Shown piece after piece: positions 24,912-34,475 of a stretch of 64,000 nucleotides of DNA (positions are counted from its first letter, which is position 1; each line of letters begins with the position of its first letter). The notes beneath the pieces are model-generated. The model was not told where the DNA came from. It saw only the letters and a program-made list of their open reading frames with translations, and searched no databases. The DNA lies in NCBI RefSeq assembly GCF_001310225.1, contig NZ_CP012898.1, positions 1,240,001 through 1,304,000 of the forward strand, written 5' to 3'. Made by a program: the position numbers and the translations under genes. The stretch is from Pseudalgibacter alginicilyticus (GTDB lineage: Bacteria; Bacteroidota; Bacteroidia; Flavobacteriales; Flavobacteriaceae).

Positions 24912-25652
24912 ATGATTTTAAGAGCTGAAAATTTAATGAAGTCCTACAGCGGACGAAAAGTAGTTAAGGATGTTTCCATTGAAGTGAAGCAAGGTGAAAT
25001 TGTGGGACTTTTAGGGCCTAATGGAGCAGGAAAAACAACTTCTTTTTACATGATAGTGGGCTTGATAAAACCTAATGGCGGCCATATTTATTTAGATAAT
25101 ACTGAAATTACAAAATACCCCATGTACAAACGTGCTCAAAATGGCATTGGTTATTTGGCTCAAGAAGCATCTGTTTTTAGAAAATTAAGTATTGAAGATA
25201 ATATTTTAAGCGTACTTCAACTTACTAAACTTAGTAAAAAGGAACAGCATGATAAAATGGAGTCTTTAATAGAAGAATTTGGTTTAGAACATATAAGAAA
25301 AAGCAGAGGTGATTTATTATCTGGTGGGGAGCGACGTAGAACTGAAATTGCTCGTGCCTTAGCAACTGACCCTAGTTTTATTCTTTTAGATGAGCCTTTT
25401 GCTGGTGTTGACCCCGTTGCCGTGGAAGATATTCAACGTATTGTGGCACAATTGACAAAAAAAAACATTGGTATTTTAATTACAGACCATAATGTACAGG
25501 AAACCCTTGCCATTACGGATAGAACCTATTTAATGTTTGAAGGGAGCATTCTTAAAGCAGGTGAACCTGAAGAGCTTGCCAACGACGAAATGGTACGTAA
25601 GGTATACTTGGGTCAGAACTTTGAATTACGTAAAAAGAAGATTCGCGATTAA
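24912..25652 (+). CDS. lptB: LPS export ABC transporter ATP-binding protein LptB
   Basis: 246 residues, one ATPase domain: Walker [13 protein letters not shown]-loop [13 protein letters not shown], signature LSGGERRR, Walker [15 protein letters not shown]-loop TDHNV. The [13 protein letters not shown] signature and EASVFRKLS are LptB hallmarks. It powers lipopolysaccharide extraction from the inner membrane with LptFG and LptC. It sits 58 bp after tatC in the kdsD-tatC-lptB operon. A GC-rich repeat element begins 12 bp after its stop codon. Confidence 0.95.
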   Translation: MILRAENLMKSYSGRKVVKDVSIEVKQGEIVGLLGPNGAGKTTSFYMIVGLIKPNGGHIYLDNTEITKYPMYKRAQNGIGYLAQEASVFRKLSIEDNILSVLQLTKLSKKEQHDKMESLIEEFGLEHIRKSRGDLLSGGERRRTEIARALATDPSFILLDEPFAGVDPVAVEDIQRIVAQLTKKNIGILITDHNVQETLAITDRTYLMFEGSILKAGEPEELANDEMVRKVYLGQNFELRKKKIRD

Positions 25653-25664
25653 ATTAAATAATTT

Positions 25665-25753
25665 GGGCGTTTCCACAAGGGTCGGGCTATACGTTCCAAG
25701 TCCTCGCACCTACTCTGTTGGGCTGTGGGCTTTCCACTGCTATCACTAACGCA
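25665..25753. repeat. GC-rich intergenic repeat element
   Basis: 89 bp with 50 G or C (56%), against roughly 30% in the surroundings. It starts GGGCGTTTCC and contains AGGGTCGGGCTATACG, then GGGCTTTCCACTGC, and ends CACTAACGCA. This matches my recall of a dispersed non-coding element common in Flavobacteriaceae (GGGCGT ... GGGTCGGGCTTTCCGCT ... ATCCCTAACGC). Only one copy occurs in the window, so repetition cannot be shown from the sequence here. Confidence 0.55.
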
Positions 25754-26000
25754 TCTCACAACTAAGTTTCAATTTTTAATTTAAAAATTAGAAAAACCTA
25801 CTATACAAACTTGCTGCTTTCTAAATTTGTTATACCCGATATTTATCACATGCCTAAATATTAATTAAGCAACTTAACTCCTACTAATTAAAAATATACA
25901 CTTGCCAAAAATATTGTGATTTCTATTAAAAAAATAAAAATTTATTACATCTTTATGATATCAAAATAATATCAATTCAAATAGAAATCAAACTAATATT
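25754..26000. other. Intergenic stretch before the SPFH gene
   Basis: AT-rich, 247 bp after the repeat element. No exact TAnnTTTG box, hairpin with T-run or reading frame of note was seen, so the SPFH promoter is not identified. Confidence 0.4.
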
Positions 26001-26861
26001 ATGAAAGAAGAAAAAATAATTATACCCGCAAACGGTTATCTCATGCTATTTATAGCTTTTTCAGTTTTAATAGGCAGTATATTTTTAACGTTCTACAAAG
26101 AAAATGCTATGTTTGCTTTATTATTAGTGGCAGTGTTTATTATTCTTCCAGGTTTCATTATGGTACAGCCTAATAACTCAAGAGTATTGCTACTTTTTGG
26201 AAAATACATAGGAACCATTAAAAAGAATGGCTTATATTGGGTAAATCCTTTTTACACTAAAAAGAAAATTTCTTTGCGTGCGAGCAATTTTGATAGTGAA
26301 CGCTTAAAAGTAAATGACAAAATGGGCAACCCAATTATGATTAGTACCATTTTGGTTTGGCGTGTAAAAAACACATATAAAGCAGCATTTGATGTCGATA
26401 ATTTTGAAAACTTTGTTCGAGTACAAACCGATGCCGCCGTTAGAAAACTTGCTAGTATGTATCCTTATGATAATTTTGCAGATGAAGGTTTAGACGAAGA
26501 TATTACACTGCGCTCCAGCGTTAACGAAGTGAGTGAAACCCTTGAAAAAGAAATAGATGAGCGCCTTTCCATTGCTGGCATTGAAGTTTTGGAGGCCAGA
26601 ATTGGATATTTAGCTTATGCTCAAGAAATAGCTAATGCCATGTTGAAACGCCAACAAGCTACAGCTATAGTAGCGGCGAGGCATAAAATTGTTGAAGGCG
26701 CAGTAAGCATGGTAGAAATGGCTCTTGAAGAATTGGGCAAAAAACAAATTGTAGATTTAGATGAAGAACGAAAAGCAGCTATGGTTAGCAACTTAATGGT
26801 CATACTTTGTGGCGATAAAGATGCTTCCCCTGTGTTAAATACTGGCACCTTAAACCATTAA
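26001..26861 (+). CDS. SPFH-domain (stomatin/prohibitin-type) membrane protein
   Basis: 286 residues. Two N-terminal membrane segments (about 13-30 and 35-53, ALLLVAVFIILPGFIMV), then an SPFH/band-7 domain (about 55-220) with ISLRASNFDSERLKVNDK and FVRVQTDAAVRKLASMYP, and a helical tail with LAYAQEIANAMLKRQQATAI. Such proteins form oligomeric membrane scaffolds. It is followed 1 bp later by a small membrane protein and then an Arc-like protein, a three-gene cassette I recall from other genomes. Target unknown. Confidence 0.88.
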   Translation: MKEEKIIIPANGYLMLFIAFSVLIGSIFLTFYKENAMFALLLVAVFIILPGFIMVQPNNSRVLLLFGKYIGTIKKNGLYWVNPFYTKKKISLRASNFDSERLKVNDKMGNPIMISTILVWRVKNTYKAAFDVDNFENFVRVQTDAAVRKLASMYPYDNFADEGLDEDITLRSSVNEVSETLEKEIDERLSIAGIEVLEARIGYLAYAQEIANAMLKRQQATAIVAARHKIVEGAVSMVEMALEELGKKQIVDLDEERKAAMVSNLMVILCGDKDASPVLNTGTLNH

Positions 26862-26862
26862 A

Positions 26863-27351
26863 ATGAGAATTTTCAAAGAAGAACAACGTTTTAACCAACC
26901 TTGGATAATTGTTTTATTGATAATTACAACAGTTCCATATATAATAATTATTTATAAAGCATTTTTAAAAAACAAAATGAGCTTATTCCATTGTATTATC
27001 GCAATTGGCTTTATATTACTGGTTATTGGATTCATATTTGTTATAAAATTAAAAACCAGAATTGATGAAATTGGAATACATTATCAATTTTACCCCATGC
27101 ATTTAAAAATGAGAACCATTCCTTGGAAAGACATTAAGTATGCTCAAACAAGAACCTATAATGCACTTCTTGAATATGGAGGATGGGGCTTAAAAAACGG
27201 TGGCTTTTTTGCTAAAAAGGGAAAAGCAATAAATATTAAAGGTAATATTGGCATCCAACTCATACTTATAGATAACAAGAAATTATTAATCGGTACACAA
27301 AAAAAATTAGATGCCGATAATGTTATTGGCAGATATTTTCATAAACACTAA
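26863..27351 (+). CDS. Small membrane protein, possibly PH-like, of the SPFH cassette
   Basis: 162 residues. Two membrane helices (about 14-32 and 42-62) precede a beta-rich cytoplasmic domain with RIDEIGIHYQFYPMHLKMRTIPWKDI and GKAINIKGNIGIQLIL, similar in layout to bacterial PH-domain membrane proteins. It lies 1 bp after the SPFH gene and 2 bp before the Arc-like gene, so the three are co-transcribed. No conserved catalytic residues recognised. Function unknown. Confidence 0.8.
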   Translation: MRIFKEEQRFNQPWIIVLLIITTVPYIIIIYKAFLKNKMSLFHCIIAIGFILLVIGFIFVIKLKTRIDEIGIHYQFYPMHLKMRTIPWKDIKYAQTRTYNALLEYGGWGLKNGGFFAKKGKAINIKGNIGIQLILIDNKKLLIGTQKKLDADNVIGRYFHKH

Positions 27352-27353
27352 TT

Positions 27354-27518
27354 ATGGCTAAGAAAAAAGCTTTTGCGTTGCGCATAAATGAAGATATGAT
27401 GAAGGCTATTGAAAAATGGGCTGCGGATGAATTCCGCAGCACTAACGGTCAAATAGAATGGATGCTTAATGAAAGTTTAAAAAAATCAAAACGATTGACT
27501 AAAAAAGATTCAGAATAA
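27354..27518 (+). CDS. Arc-family (ribbon-helix-helix) small DNA-binding protein
   Basis: 54 residues. The sequence KAFALRINEDMMKAIEKWAADEF followed by STNGQIEWMLNESLKK fits an Arc/MetJ ribbon-helix-helix: one beta strand (about 5-11), helix 1 (13-25) and helix 2 (30-44). It starts 2 bp after the membrane-protein gene. It may control this three-gene operon, since such small proteins usually autoregulate. Too short for long-ORF gene finders; the frame, strand and operon spacing support it. Confidence 0.8.
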   Translation: MAKKKAFALRINEDMMKAIEKWAADEFRSTNGQIEWMLNESLKKSKRLTKKDSE

Positions 27519-27850
27519 ATACATTTTCAAACTACTTTTATTGGTCCTTCTTGAAAAAGCAGAAATAATAAAATCATATCAAATCATCTACAAATAAATC
27601 ATCATTTACAAGCGGTGTTACTCCTTAACTCATTTATATTCTCTTAGTTTTTATAAAGCTCCTTTACCACTTTACTACATTTATAATACCATCTTTTGTT
27701 TCATTAATTTTCTTACTCACAGGATTGTGGATTGTCTTTACAAGCTCCACAAACAAAACACATACAAATGTTAAAACTATTATTTTTCATGATAAAAAAG
27801 AACTTAATGGCTTTTACATATCTAAGAAAGCTAAAAACATACTAAAGCAA
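27519..27850. other. 332-bp intergenic stretch without a recognised gene
   Basis: A plus-strand frame without ATG is open through about 27620-27897 and runs into the DUF808 stop region, but it has no start codon and no family resemblance. No promoter or terminator is seen. It could be a decayed gene. Confidence 0.4.
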
Positions 27851-28729
27851 TCAATTCTTTACTTTCAAAACAACCCAATTGAAAATTTTCACAATTAAAA
27901 CAGCTACAAACCCTATTAATAAACCTACTATAAACTCTTGCAATATGGAAGGCAACATGTCTAAAAAATGATGTAAAAAATCAATATTATGAACAAAAAT
28001 ACCTCCAGAAACTAATATTAAAGCAATTGTTCCAATAACTGACAAACTTTTAATGACTATTGGTAAGGCTCTAATTAAAAAATTACCAATACTTTTTGAA
28101 ATACTTTTTTTATTAGAACTAAAGCTAACCAACTTATAACCTAAATCGTCCATTCTTACAATCAGTGCTACAATACCATACACACCGATAGTAGCTATTA
28201 TGGCTACTATAGTAACCACCAAAACTTGAAATAAAAGTGGCTGACCTAAAACGGTTCCTAAAGCTATGATGACTATTTCAACAGATAAAATAAAATCTGT
28301 CAAAATAGCTGATTTTATTTTACTTTTTTCAGCAATTAAAAGATCTTCATCAGAAATGTTTTCTTCAATCACAACGGTTTCAACTTGTTGCTTATGAGGC
28401 ACAAAAAACTCATATATTTTTTCAGTGCCCTCGTAGGCCAGATAAACACCTCCTAACACCAATGCAAGCGTAATAGCCCAAGGTGCATATGCACTAAGTA
28501 AAAAAGCAACGGGTAAAATAATTAATTTATTAAGTGCAGAACCTTTGGTAATAGCCCACAATACAGGTAATTCTCTTGATGCTACAAAACCTGTAGCTTT
28601 TTCTGCATTTACCGCTAAATCATCCCCTAAAATACCTGCTGTTTTTTTGGTAGTGATTTTGCTCATCACTACCACATCATCCATTAAAGTGGCAATATCA
28701 TCTAATAGGGCAAAAAAACCTGATGCCAT
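27851..28729 (-). CDS. DUF808 membrane protein
   Basis: 292 residues, family-typical length. N-terminus MASGFFALLDDIATLMDDV and VMSKITTKKTAGILGDDLAVNAE are the DUF808 signature; about six membrane helices follow, with a polar loop in the middle (PHKQQVETVVIEE). Inner-membrane protein of unknown function. It starts 18 bp after pssA on the same strand, so it is probably the second gene of that operon. A link to phospholipid metabolism is suggested only by position. Confidence 0.9.
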   Translation of the reverse strand: MASGFFALLDDIATLMDDVVVMSKITTKKTAGILGDDLAVNAEKATGFVASRELPVLWAITKGSALNKLIILPVAFLLSAYAPWAITLALVLGGVYLAYEGTEKIYEFFVPHKQQVETVVIEENISDEDLLIAEKSKIKSAILTDFILSVEIVIIALGTVLGQPLLFQVLVVTIVAIIATIGVYGIVALIVRMDDLGYKLVSFSSNKKSISKSIGNFLIRALPIVIKSLSVIGTIALILVSGGIFVHNIDFLHHFLDMLPSILQEFIVGLLIGFVAVLIVKIFNWVVLKVKN

Positions 28730-28747
28730 AGTTTTTGTTTTTTAAAT

Positions 28748-29485
28748 CTATTTAGTAGTTAAATTGTCTAAAACAGACATGAAAATATAAAGTATAATAA
28801 CAAAGGGAATAGCTGCAAACTGTAGTACAACTATAGTTATAAAACTTAACATCATAAAAATATATCGTGAAGCATTTCCTTTAAAGCTATAATCTTTAAA
28901 TTTCAAAGCAAACAGTTTAATATTAGAATTTAATATATAGCAACTAAATATTGTTAAAGCAATTAAAAACCATTTGTTCAAAATAATAACATTCATTGCA
29001 TCACTGTTTTGAAATTCCATAATTAATGGTAGTGAAAGTATCAAAAGCGCATTGGCTGGTGTAGGCAAACCTTTAAAGTAGTTTTGTTGTTCTTCATCAA
29101 TATTAAATTTTGCCAATCTATAAGCAGACCCCAAAGTAATTAACAAACCAACAAAAGGTAAAATAGAGATATTGGACTCAAAACTCCCTACTCCCCAATC
29201 ATTATTTATTTCAGAGGTGTTTAGAGTTAGCCCCAAGAGTTTATACATAATAATTCCTGGTACCAGCCCGCTCGTTACCATATCTGCCAAAGAATCCAAT
29301 TGTAGTCCCAATTCACTTTGAACCTTTAGTTTTCTTGCAAAAAAACCATCAAAAAAATCGAAAAAGATACCTAGAAACACAAAAAAAGCAGCATACACAA
29401 AAAACCCTTCTACGGCAAAAATAGCTGCAATACTTCCGCAAAGTAAATTTAATAAGGTAATGGCATTGGGTATATGCTGTTTCAT
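28748..29485 (-). CDS. pssA: CDP-diacylglycerol-serine O-phosphatidyltransferase
   Basis: 245 residues, about seven membrane helices. The CDP-alcohol phosphotransferase motif DGX2ARX8GX3DX3D is present in full (DGFFARKL, then GLQLDSLAD). N-terminus KQHIPNAITLLNLLCGSIAA is typical of PssA. It makes phosphatidylserine, the precursor of phosphatidylethanolamine, at the inner membrane. Divergent from the PorV/PorQ-like gene; followed by DUF808. The substrate is inferred from family similarity: related enzymes make phosphatidylglycerol phosphate. Confidence 0.88.
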   Translation of the reverse strand: MKQHIPNAITLLNLLCGSIAAIFAVEGFFVYAAFFVFLGIFFDFFDGFFARKLKVQSELGLQLDSLADMVTSGLVPGIIMYKLLGLTLNTSEINNDWGVGSFESNISILPFVGLLITLGSAYRLAKFNIDEEQQNYFKGLPTPANALLILSLPLIMEFQNSDAMNVIILNKWFLIALTIFSCYILNSNIKLFALKFKDYSFKGNASRYIFMMLSFITIVVLQFAAIPFVIILYIFMSVLDNLTTK

Positions 29486-29611
29486 AAAATGCTATTTATT
29501 TTTGTAAAAATAACAAACAATTGTCGTCTAAAACAAGTAATAAACAATAACTCTTATAATTTGAAGTTTATAGGTTTATAAATTATGTGCATCTTTGTAA
29601 AAAAATTGTAA

Positions 29612-30682
29612 TTGAGGGTAATTGCTATACTTATTATATTATTTATTTCTTCGCATACTTCAGGACAGGTTGTTAGAAAATACTCTAACGAGTTTATGAA
29701 TATAGGTGTAGATGCTGCTGCATTGGGAATGAGTAGCGCCGTTACAGCACACACTGCAGATGTAAATGCGGGTTATTGGAATCCTGCAGGGCTTATAAAT
29801 CTTGACGATAATCAATTGTCTTTAATGCATTCTAGTTATTTTGCCAATATTGCTAATTATGATTATGCCGCTTATGCCATGCCTTTAGATAGAGAAAGTG
29901 TCATTGGTATATCGTTAATTAGATTTGCCGTTGATGACATTTTGGATACAACTCAACTAATTGATGATCAAGGAAACATTAATTATGATAGGATTAGCTT
30001 ATTCTCTACTGCCGATTATGGATTAACATTCTCTTATGCCCGTAGTCTTCCTGTTCAAGGCCTTAACGTTGGAGTAAATGCCAAAGTAATACGTCGTGTT
30101 ATTGGCAATTTTGCGTCTTCTTGGGGGTTTGGGTTTGATTTGGGAGCTCAATTTGAAAGTAATAACAATTGGAAATTTGGTATTATGGCAAGAGATATTA
30201 CCACAACGTTTAATGCTTGGAGTATTGACAAAAATGAATTTGCTAAAATTCAAAATGCTATTGATGGCCAAAATCAAGAATTACCTGAAACTACTGAAAT
30301 TACCATTCCTAAAATACAAATAGGTCTCTCAAAATTAGTAGATTTTAATTATGATTACACACTTTTATCTTCCGTAAATTTGAATGTCCGTTTTGAAGAA
30401 AACAACGATATTATTTCTTCCTCCTTTGCAAGTATCAATCCTGCTTTAGGTTTTGAATTTGGATATGTAGATATGGTGTTTTTACGTGCTGGTATGGGAA
30501 ATTTTCAGAATGAAACACAATTTGACAACAGTCAACAACTAAGTTTTCAACCGAGTTTTGGCTTAGGTTTTAAATACCGGGGTGTGCAAATAGACTATGC
30601 ATTTACAGACATTGGGGATCAAAGTGTTGCGCTATATTCCAATGTATTTTCATTAAAAATTGATTTTAGTTATTTTAGATAA
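29612..30682 (+). CDS. PorV/PorQ-family outer-membrane beta-barrel protein
   Basis: 356 residues from TTG at 29612. Signal peptide (about 1-19, ending SHTSGQ) followed by KYSNEFMNIGVDAAALGMSSA, NAGYWNPAGL and beta-strand-rich sequence ending in an aromatic residue region (DFSYFR). It belongs to the FadL-like PorV/PorQ (UPF0164) group, whose members include the type IX secretion proteins PorV and PorQ. It lacks evident specificity for either. It is followed 14 bp later by a DUF4105 gene and is likely co-transcribed. Confidence 0.85.
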   Translation: MRVIAILIILFISSHTSGQVVRKYSNEFMNIGVDAAALGMSSAVTAHTADVNAGYWNPAGLINLDDNQLSLMHSSYFANIANYDYAAYAMPLDRESVIGISLIRFAVDDILDTTQLIDDQGNINYDRISLFSTADYGLTFSYARSLPVQGLNVGVNAKVIRRVIGNFASSWGFGFDLGAQFESNNNWKFGIMARDITTTFNAWSIDKNEFAKIQNAIDGQNQELPETTEITIPKIQIGLSKLVDFNYDYTLLSSVNLNVRFEENNDIISSSFASINPALGFEFGYVDMVFLRAGMGNFQNETQFDNSQQLSFQPSFGLGFKYRGVQIDYAFTDIGDQSVALYSNVFSLKIDFSYFR

Positions 30683-30696
30683 TTTATAAATTCAAT

Positions 30697-31875
30697 ATGC
30701 TAAAAAAAATATTTCTTACTGCATGTATTACCATTTTCACTATCGGACATGCCCAACAAAATATCCTATCACCTGAAGCCGAAATAAGTGTACTCACTAT
30801 AGGCCCAGGAACTTCACTAAACGACTCTTTTGGACATAGTGGCTTCCGCGTTAAAGACAAAGTTAAAGGTATTGATTTGGTGTTTAATTATGGTGTCTAT
30901 GATTTTGGAGCTAAAAACTTTTATTTAAAATTTGCTCAAGGAAAACTGGATTATTTAATAGGACTTAACTATTATGAAGATTTTTTCGAAAATTATATAG
31001 CTCAAAACAGAACCATTGAAGAGCAAGTTTTAAACTTATCACCAGAAGAAAAACAAGTACTTTTTGACTATTTGTTAAACAATATGAAACCTGAAAACCG
31101 CAGGTATTTATATGATTTCTTTTATGATAATTGCGCAACTCGAATAAAAGATGTTTTACAACAAATTCTTAACAATACCATCATTTTTAAAAAACCTCAA
31201 GATTTTGAACAAAAAACATTTAGAACCTTAATCCATGAAAATCTCAATAGAAATTCTTGGGGCTGTTTTGGTATAGACTTAGCTTTAGGCTCTGTTATAG
31301 ACAAAAAAGCAACCTCCGAGCAACACATGTTTTTACCAAAAAACATTCATGCCTTTTTTAAAATTGCTACTTTGGAGCATTCTAACAAAAAACTTATTAA
31401 AGACTCAAAAGTTCTTTATAAAAAAGTAGATATATCACAATCCTCAAATTTTATAACGAGTCCTTTAATGGTATTTGGAATTTTGGGACTCGTAATACTT
31501 TTAATAACCTATTCCGATTACAAAAAAAAGAAACAAAGTATTTGGTTAGATGTTTTATTGTTTAGTATTACTGGGCTTATTGGAATTATAATTTTATTAC
31601 TTTGGTTTGCAACAGACCACACTGGTACGCATCAAAATTATAATTTACTCTGGGCTTTTGTACTAAATATTTTAGTAATAGGTCAATTACTAAGAAAGCA
31701 AACGAGCATATGGTTTATTAAATATTTAAAACTATTAGTAATACTACTGTGCTTACTTACCCTTCACTGGATAATTGGGGTACAAATTTTTGCCATTGGA
31801 TTGATTCCTTTTTTAGCGGCACTTTTTATACGGTATGTGTATTTAATATGGTACTTAAAGAAACGTTTGATTTAA
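30697..31875 (+). CDS. DUF4105 (Lnb N-terminal-like) membrane protein
   Basis: 392 residues. Signal peptide (about 1-19), periplasmic domain about 25-240 with LTIGPGTSLNDSFGHSGFRV, VFNYGVYDF and YDFFYDNCATRIKDVL: a Ser-His-containing N-terminal part and the conserved DNCATR, as in the DUF4105/Lnb N-terminal family. The C-terminal third has five or so membrane helices (about 255-385). The Cys in DNCA and the His in FGHSG look catalytic, but the reaction is unknown. Follows the PorV/PorQ-like gene. Confidence 0.85.
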   Translation: MLKKIFLTACITIFTIGHAQQNILSPEAEISVLTIGPGTSLNDSFGHSGFRVKDKVKGIDLVFNYGVYDFGAKNFYLKFAQGKLDYLIGLNYYEDFFENYIAQNRTIEEQVLNLSPEEKQVLFDYLLNNMKPENRRYLYDFFYDNCATRIKDVLQQILNNTIIFKKPQDFEQKTFRTLIHENLNRNSWGCFGIDLALGSVIDKKATSEQHMFLPKNIHAFFKIATLEHSNKKLIKDSKVLYKKVDISQSSNFITSPLMVFGILGLVILLITYSDYKKKKQSIWLDVLLFSITGLIGIIILLLWFATDHTGTHQNYNLLWAFVLNILVIGQLLRKQTSIWFIKYLKLLVILLCLLTLHWIIGVQIFAIGLIPFLAALFIRYVYLIWYLKKRLI

Positions 31876-31988
31876 AACGCAATTACTAAAAATTTAAAGA
31901 TTCATTTTTAAAAAATTGAAAAGTCCAATATTTACAAATAAAAAATTATTTGCAGAGGTAATCTAAAAATAGTGACTGTAACTAAAAA

Positions 31989-33380
31989 CTACTGTCCTCT
32001 ATAAAAAATAATGGTACTAAAAGTTTTCACAAGAATTATAGCGTCTAAAAAAAAGCTTCGATGTTTGATATAATATAAATCATACTGCAATTTCAATAAA
32101 CTATCATCTACAGAAGAGCCATATCGAGTATTTACTTGCGCCCAACCTGTAAGCCCGGGCTTTACAATGTGCCGGGTTTCATAAAAAGGAAGTACTTGCG
32201 ACAAGTTTTTAACAAATTCAGGACGTTCAGGTCTTGGACCTATCAAGCTCATATCTCCCTTTAAAATATTTAAAAACTGAGGGATTTCATCAAGCCTTGT
32301 ATTTCTTAAAAATTTTCCAAAGGGGGTAATTCTCCTATCATTCTTTTTTGCCCATACAGCACCATCTTTTTCTGCATTTTTAATCATTGTGCGATATTTT
32401 ATAATTCTAAAAAGAGCTCCATTTTTCCCAATACGTTCTTGGACATAAAAAAGCGGTCCTCTATTCGCTATAAGGTTTCCTAATAAAATTAATGGTAATA
32501 TTATCAATCCTAATAAAACCCCTACTATAGAAATTAATAAATCAAAAAAACGATGAAAAAACAAATACATTTGATTTTGATTACTTCTACTAAAAGGGAA
32601 ATATTTGTAGAAATCTCTCCCAACAAACTGAACAGGCACTCGATGCGTCATCTCCTCGTAAACTTGTGTGTACTCTTTAATTGGAAAACCTCCTTCCAAT
32701 AAGCTAATGAGGTTTCTATAGATTTCAGGAGTAATATTTTCAGAATTATAACTCGCTATAACTATTTCAGATATATGCTCATCTTTAATAACTTGATAAA
32801 TCTGTTTTGAACTGTATTCCGTTACGTTTTTAAATTTAATTTTATCGGCTTTGACTGTCTCACAATTAATAAAACCTACTATTTTATAGTTAGGATCTGA
32901 ATCACTAAATGCCTCTACAATGGTTTTGATATTAGAAGTTTCACCAATTATTAGTACTTTTTTATGAAATCGAGGCTTTGTAATAAATGTAACATAAGTT
33001 ATTCTCCACAAGAATAAGGCTAACAGAATAGCTAAATAAAAATAAAGAATCTGTAAGCGATTTGCTGGTAGTACTGGGGTATAAAACGGTGTTAATAAAT
33101 AAAACAACACCGTAACCGAAACAGCCAACACAATATTAGGTAAAATACTTTCTAATTTGCTTGCCTTTTGTAAATCATACAGTTCAAAAATAGTTCCAAA
33201 TACAGAAATATAAAGCACTAACACAAACAGCCATTTCCAATGGCCTTCAGTAATTGAAAAATAATTAAAATGAAATGTATTCCCTAAAAAGTATAGAATA
33301 ACCAATATGAAACCTATATCAAACAACCGTAATAATACTTTACGTTCCGAAATATTAAAATGAATTCCTTTTTTTGACAT
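31989..33380 (-). CDS. Polyprenyl-phosphate sugar phosphotransferase (glycan initiator, WcaJ-like)
   Basis: 463 residues. Four N-terminal membrane helices (about 15-130), a Rossmann-like CoA-binding-type domain (about 140-250, KKVLIIGETSN), a further membrane helix (about 275-305), then the catalytic domain with FRIIKYRTM, RNTRLDEIPQFLNIL and MSLIGPRPERPEF, and GLTGWAQVN. It transfers a sugar phosphate from a UDP-sugar to undecaprenyl phosphate, the first step in assembling the repeat unit. It is the last gene of the minus-strand polysaccharide locus. Confidence 0.92.
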   Translation of the reverse strand: MSKKGIHFNISERKVLLRLFDIGFILVILYFLGNTFHFNYFSITEGHWKWLFVLVLYISVFGTIFELYDLQKASKLESILPNIVLAVSVTVLFYLLTPFYTPVLPANRLQILYFYLAILLALFLWRITYVTFITKPRFHKKVLIIGETSNIKTIVEAFSDSDPNYKIVGFINCETVKADKIKFKNVTEYSSKQIYQVIKDEHISEIVIASYNSENITPEIYRNLISLLEGGFPIKEYTQVYEEMTHRVPVQFVGRDFYKYFPFSRSNQNQMYLFFHRFFDLLISIVGVLLGLIILPLILLGNLIANRGPLFYVQERIGKNGALFRIIKYRTMIKNAEKDGAVWAKKNDRRITPFGKFLRNTRLDEIPQFLNILKGDMSLIGPRPERPEFVKNLSQVLPFYETRHIVKPGLTGWAQVNTRYGSSVDDSLLKLQYDLYYIKHRSFFLDAIILVKTFSTIIFYRGQ

Positions 33381-33444
33381 AATTATTTTTAAGTAGTTCT
33401 GAGGGTTTGTAAAGATAGTAAGTAAATTTTCATAAAATCTAAGT

Positions 33445-34455
33445 TTAATTTAAAACAGATTTCCATTGATTTTTAACTTTACTCCAGTCAAACTGCTCTA
33501 CTTTTGTTCTTGCCTTTAATGCCATACTGTTTGAGCTACCTGAATTGAGTTGTACCCTCCTTATTGCATCAACAAACTCCTTAGCTTGGTTTGGATTAAC
33601 TAAAATCCCATCTTCATTATTGTTAATTAAAAAAGGCATACCCCCCACATTGGTGGATAGCACTGGTAACCCTAATGCCATAGCTTCAATTACACTCACG
33701 GGCATATTATCAAAATTAGTTGTATTAATAAAAATATTATACGCTGCAGAAAGACTTATCCATTCTTGCTTGGTTAATTTTCCTGTAAATGTCACTTCAA
33801 CTTTTATTTTTTTTGCATATGCTTTAGCTTTTAATAAAGAATCATCATTAGCTGGACCAACCATACATAAAGTAGCGTCAACCCCCTGCGCTTTTAATTC
33901 TGACAATATATCTATGGCTAAATTTGGATTGTATATTTCAGAAAATGAACGTACCCAAAGCAAATTTATTTTTTCAAATGTTCGTTTTTTAAAAGGGTAA
34001 TTTTTAAGCTCTATGGTATTAGGAATGCATATTAAATTAGAAAACCCATATTTTTCAAATTCTGTTTTCATATAAACAGAAGGTGCTATATTTTTATAAG
34101 CGTTATTAAATATAGCTTTACTTAATTTAGGATTATTTTTTAAACGATTTGGTAAATTCCCTCCATGTAGAATTGGTAAATATTTCAGATTTAAAACACG
34201 ACATAATTGACTACACCAAAAAGCATAATAAAAATTTGAGGTGCTGTACGTATCTATTAAAACGCAATCGACTTTTTTTGAATATTTTAGAACAGCCAAG
34301 AGCATATCTAAAAGCCGAAATATTTTATTTTTTTTATTAGAAAAAACAAGTACCTCAAAGCCTTCAAGTTTTAAAAAGTTACTCAAAGTTTTAACAGTTG
34401 TTTCTGTTTTACCCACTTTAGATAAATTATTTCCTATATACAGGAGGTTTTTCAT
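33445..34455 (-). CDS. Glycosyltransferase family 4
   Basis: 336 residues from ATG at 34455 (MKNLLYIGNNLSKVGKTET). A TTG eight codons earlier overlaps the stop of the upstream gene and is less likely. GT-B fold; the GT4 donor-site motif EAMALGLPVLSTNVGGMPFLI lies near residue 270-290 (Glu-x7-Glu pattern). N-terminal acceptor domain has HGGNLPNRLKNN. Cytoplasmic face of the membrane. Lies between the polymerase-like gene and the initiator; acceptor and sugar are unknown. Confidence 0.85.
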   Translation of the reverse strand: MKNLLYIGNNLSKVGKTETTVKTLSNFLKLEGFEVLVFSNKKNKIFRLLDMLLAVLKYSKKVDCVLIDTYSTSNFYYAFWCSQLCRVLNLKYLPILHGGNLPNRLKNNPKLSKAIFNNAYKNIAPSVYMKTEFEKYGFSNLICIPNTIELKNYPFKKRTFEKINLLWVRSFSEIYNPNLAIDILSELKAQGVDATLCMVGPANDDSLLKAKAYAKKIKVEVTFTGKLTKQEWISLSAAYNIFINTTNFDNMPVSVIEAMALGLPVLSTNVGGMPFLINNNEDGILVNPNQAKEFVDAIRRVQLNSGSSNSMALKARTKVEQFDWSKVKNQWKSVLN

Positions 34456-34475
34456 ATGATAATAATCATTATTTT

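Noticed and set aside
25665-25753. tRNA or other structural RNA gene in the GC-rich block
   Set aside because: No T-loop GTTCGA motif, no cloverleaf or CCA end; it fits an intergenic repeat better.
27620-27897. Open plus-strand frame before DUF808
   Set aside because: No start codon, overlaps the end of DUF808, no family resemblance.
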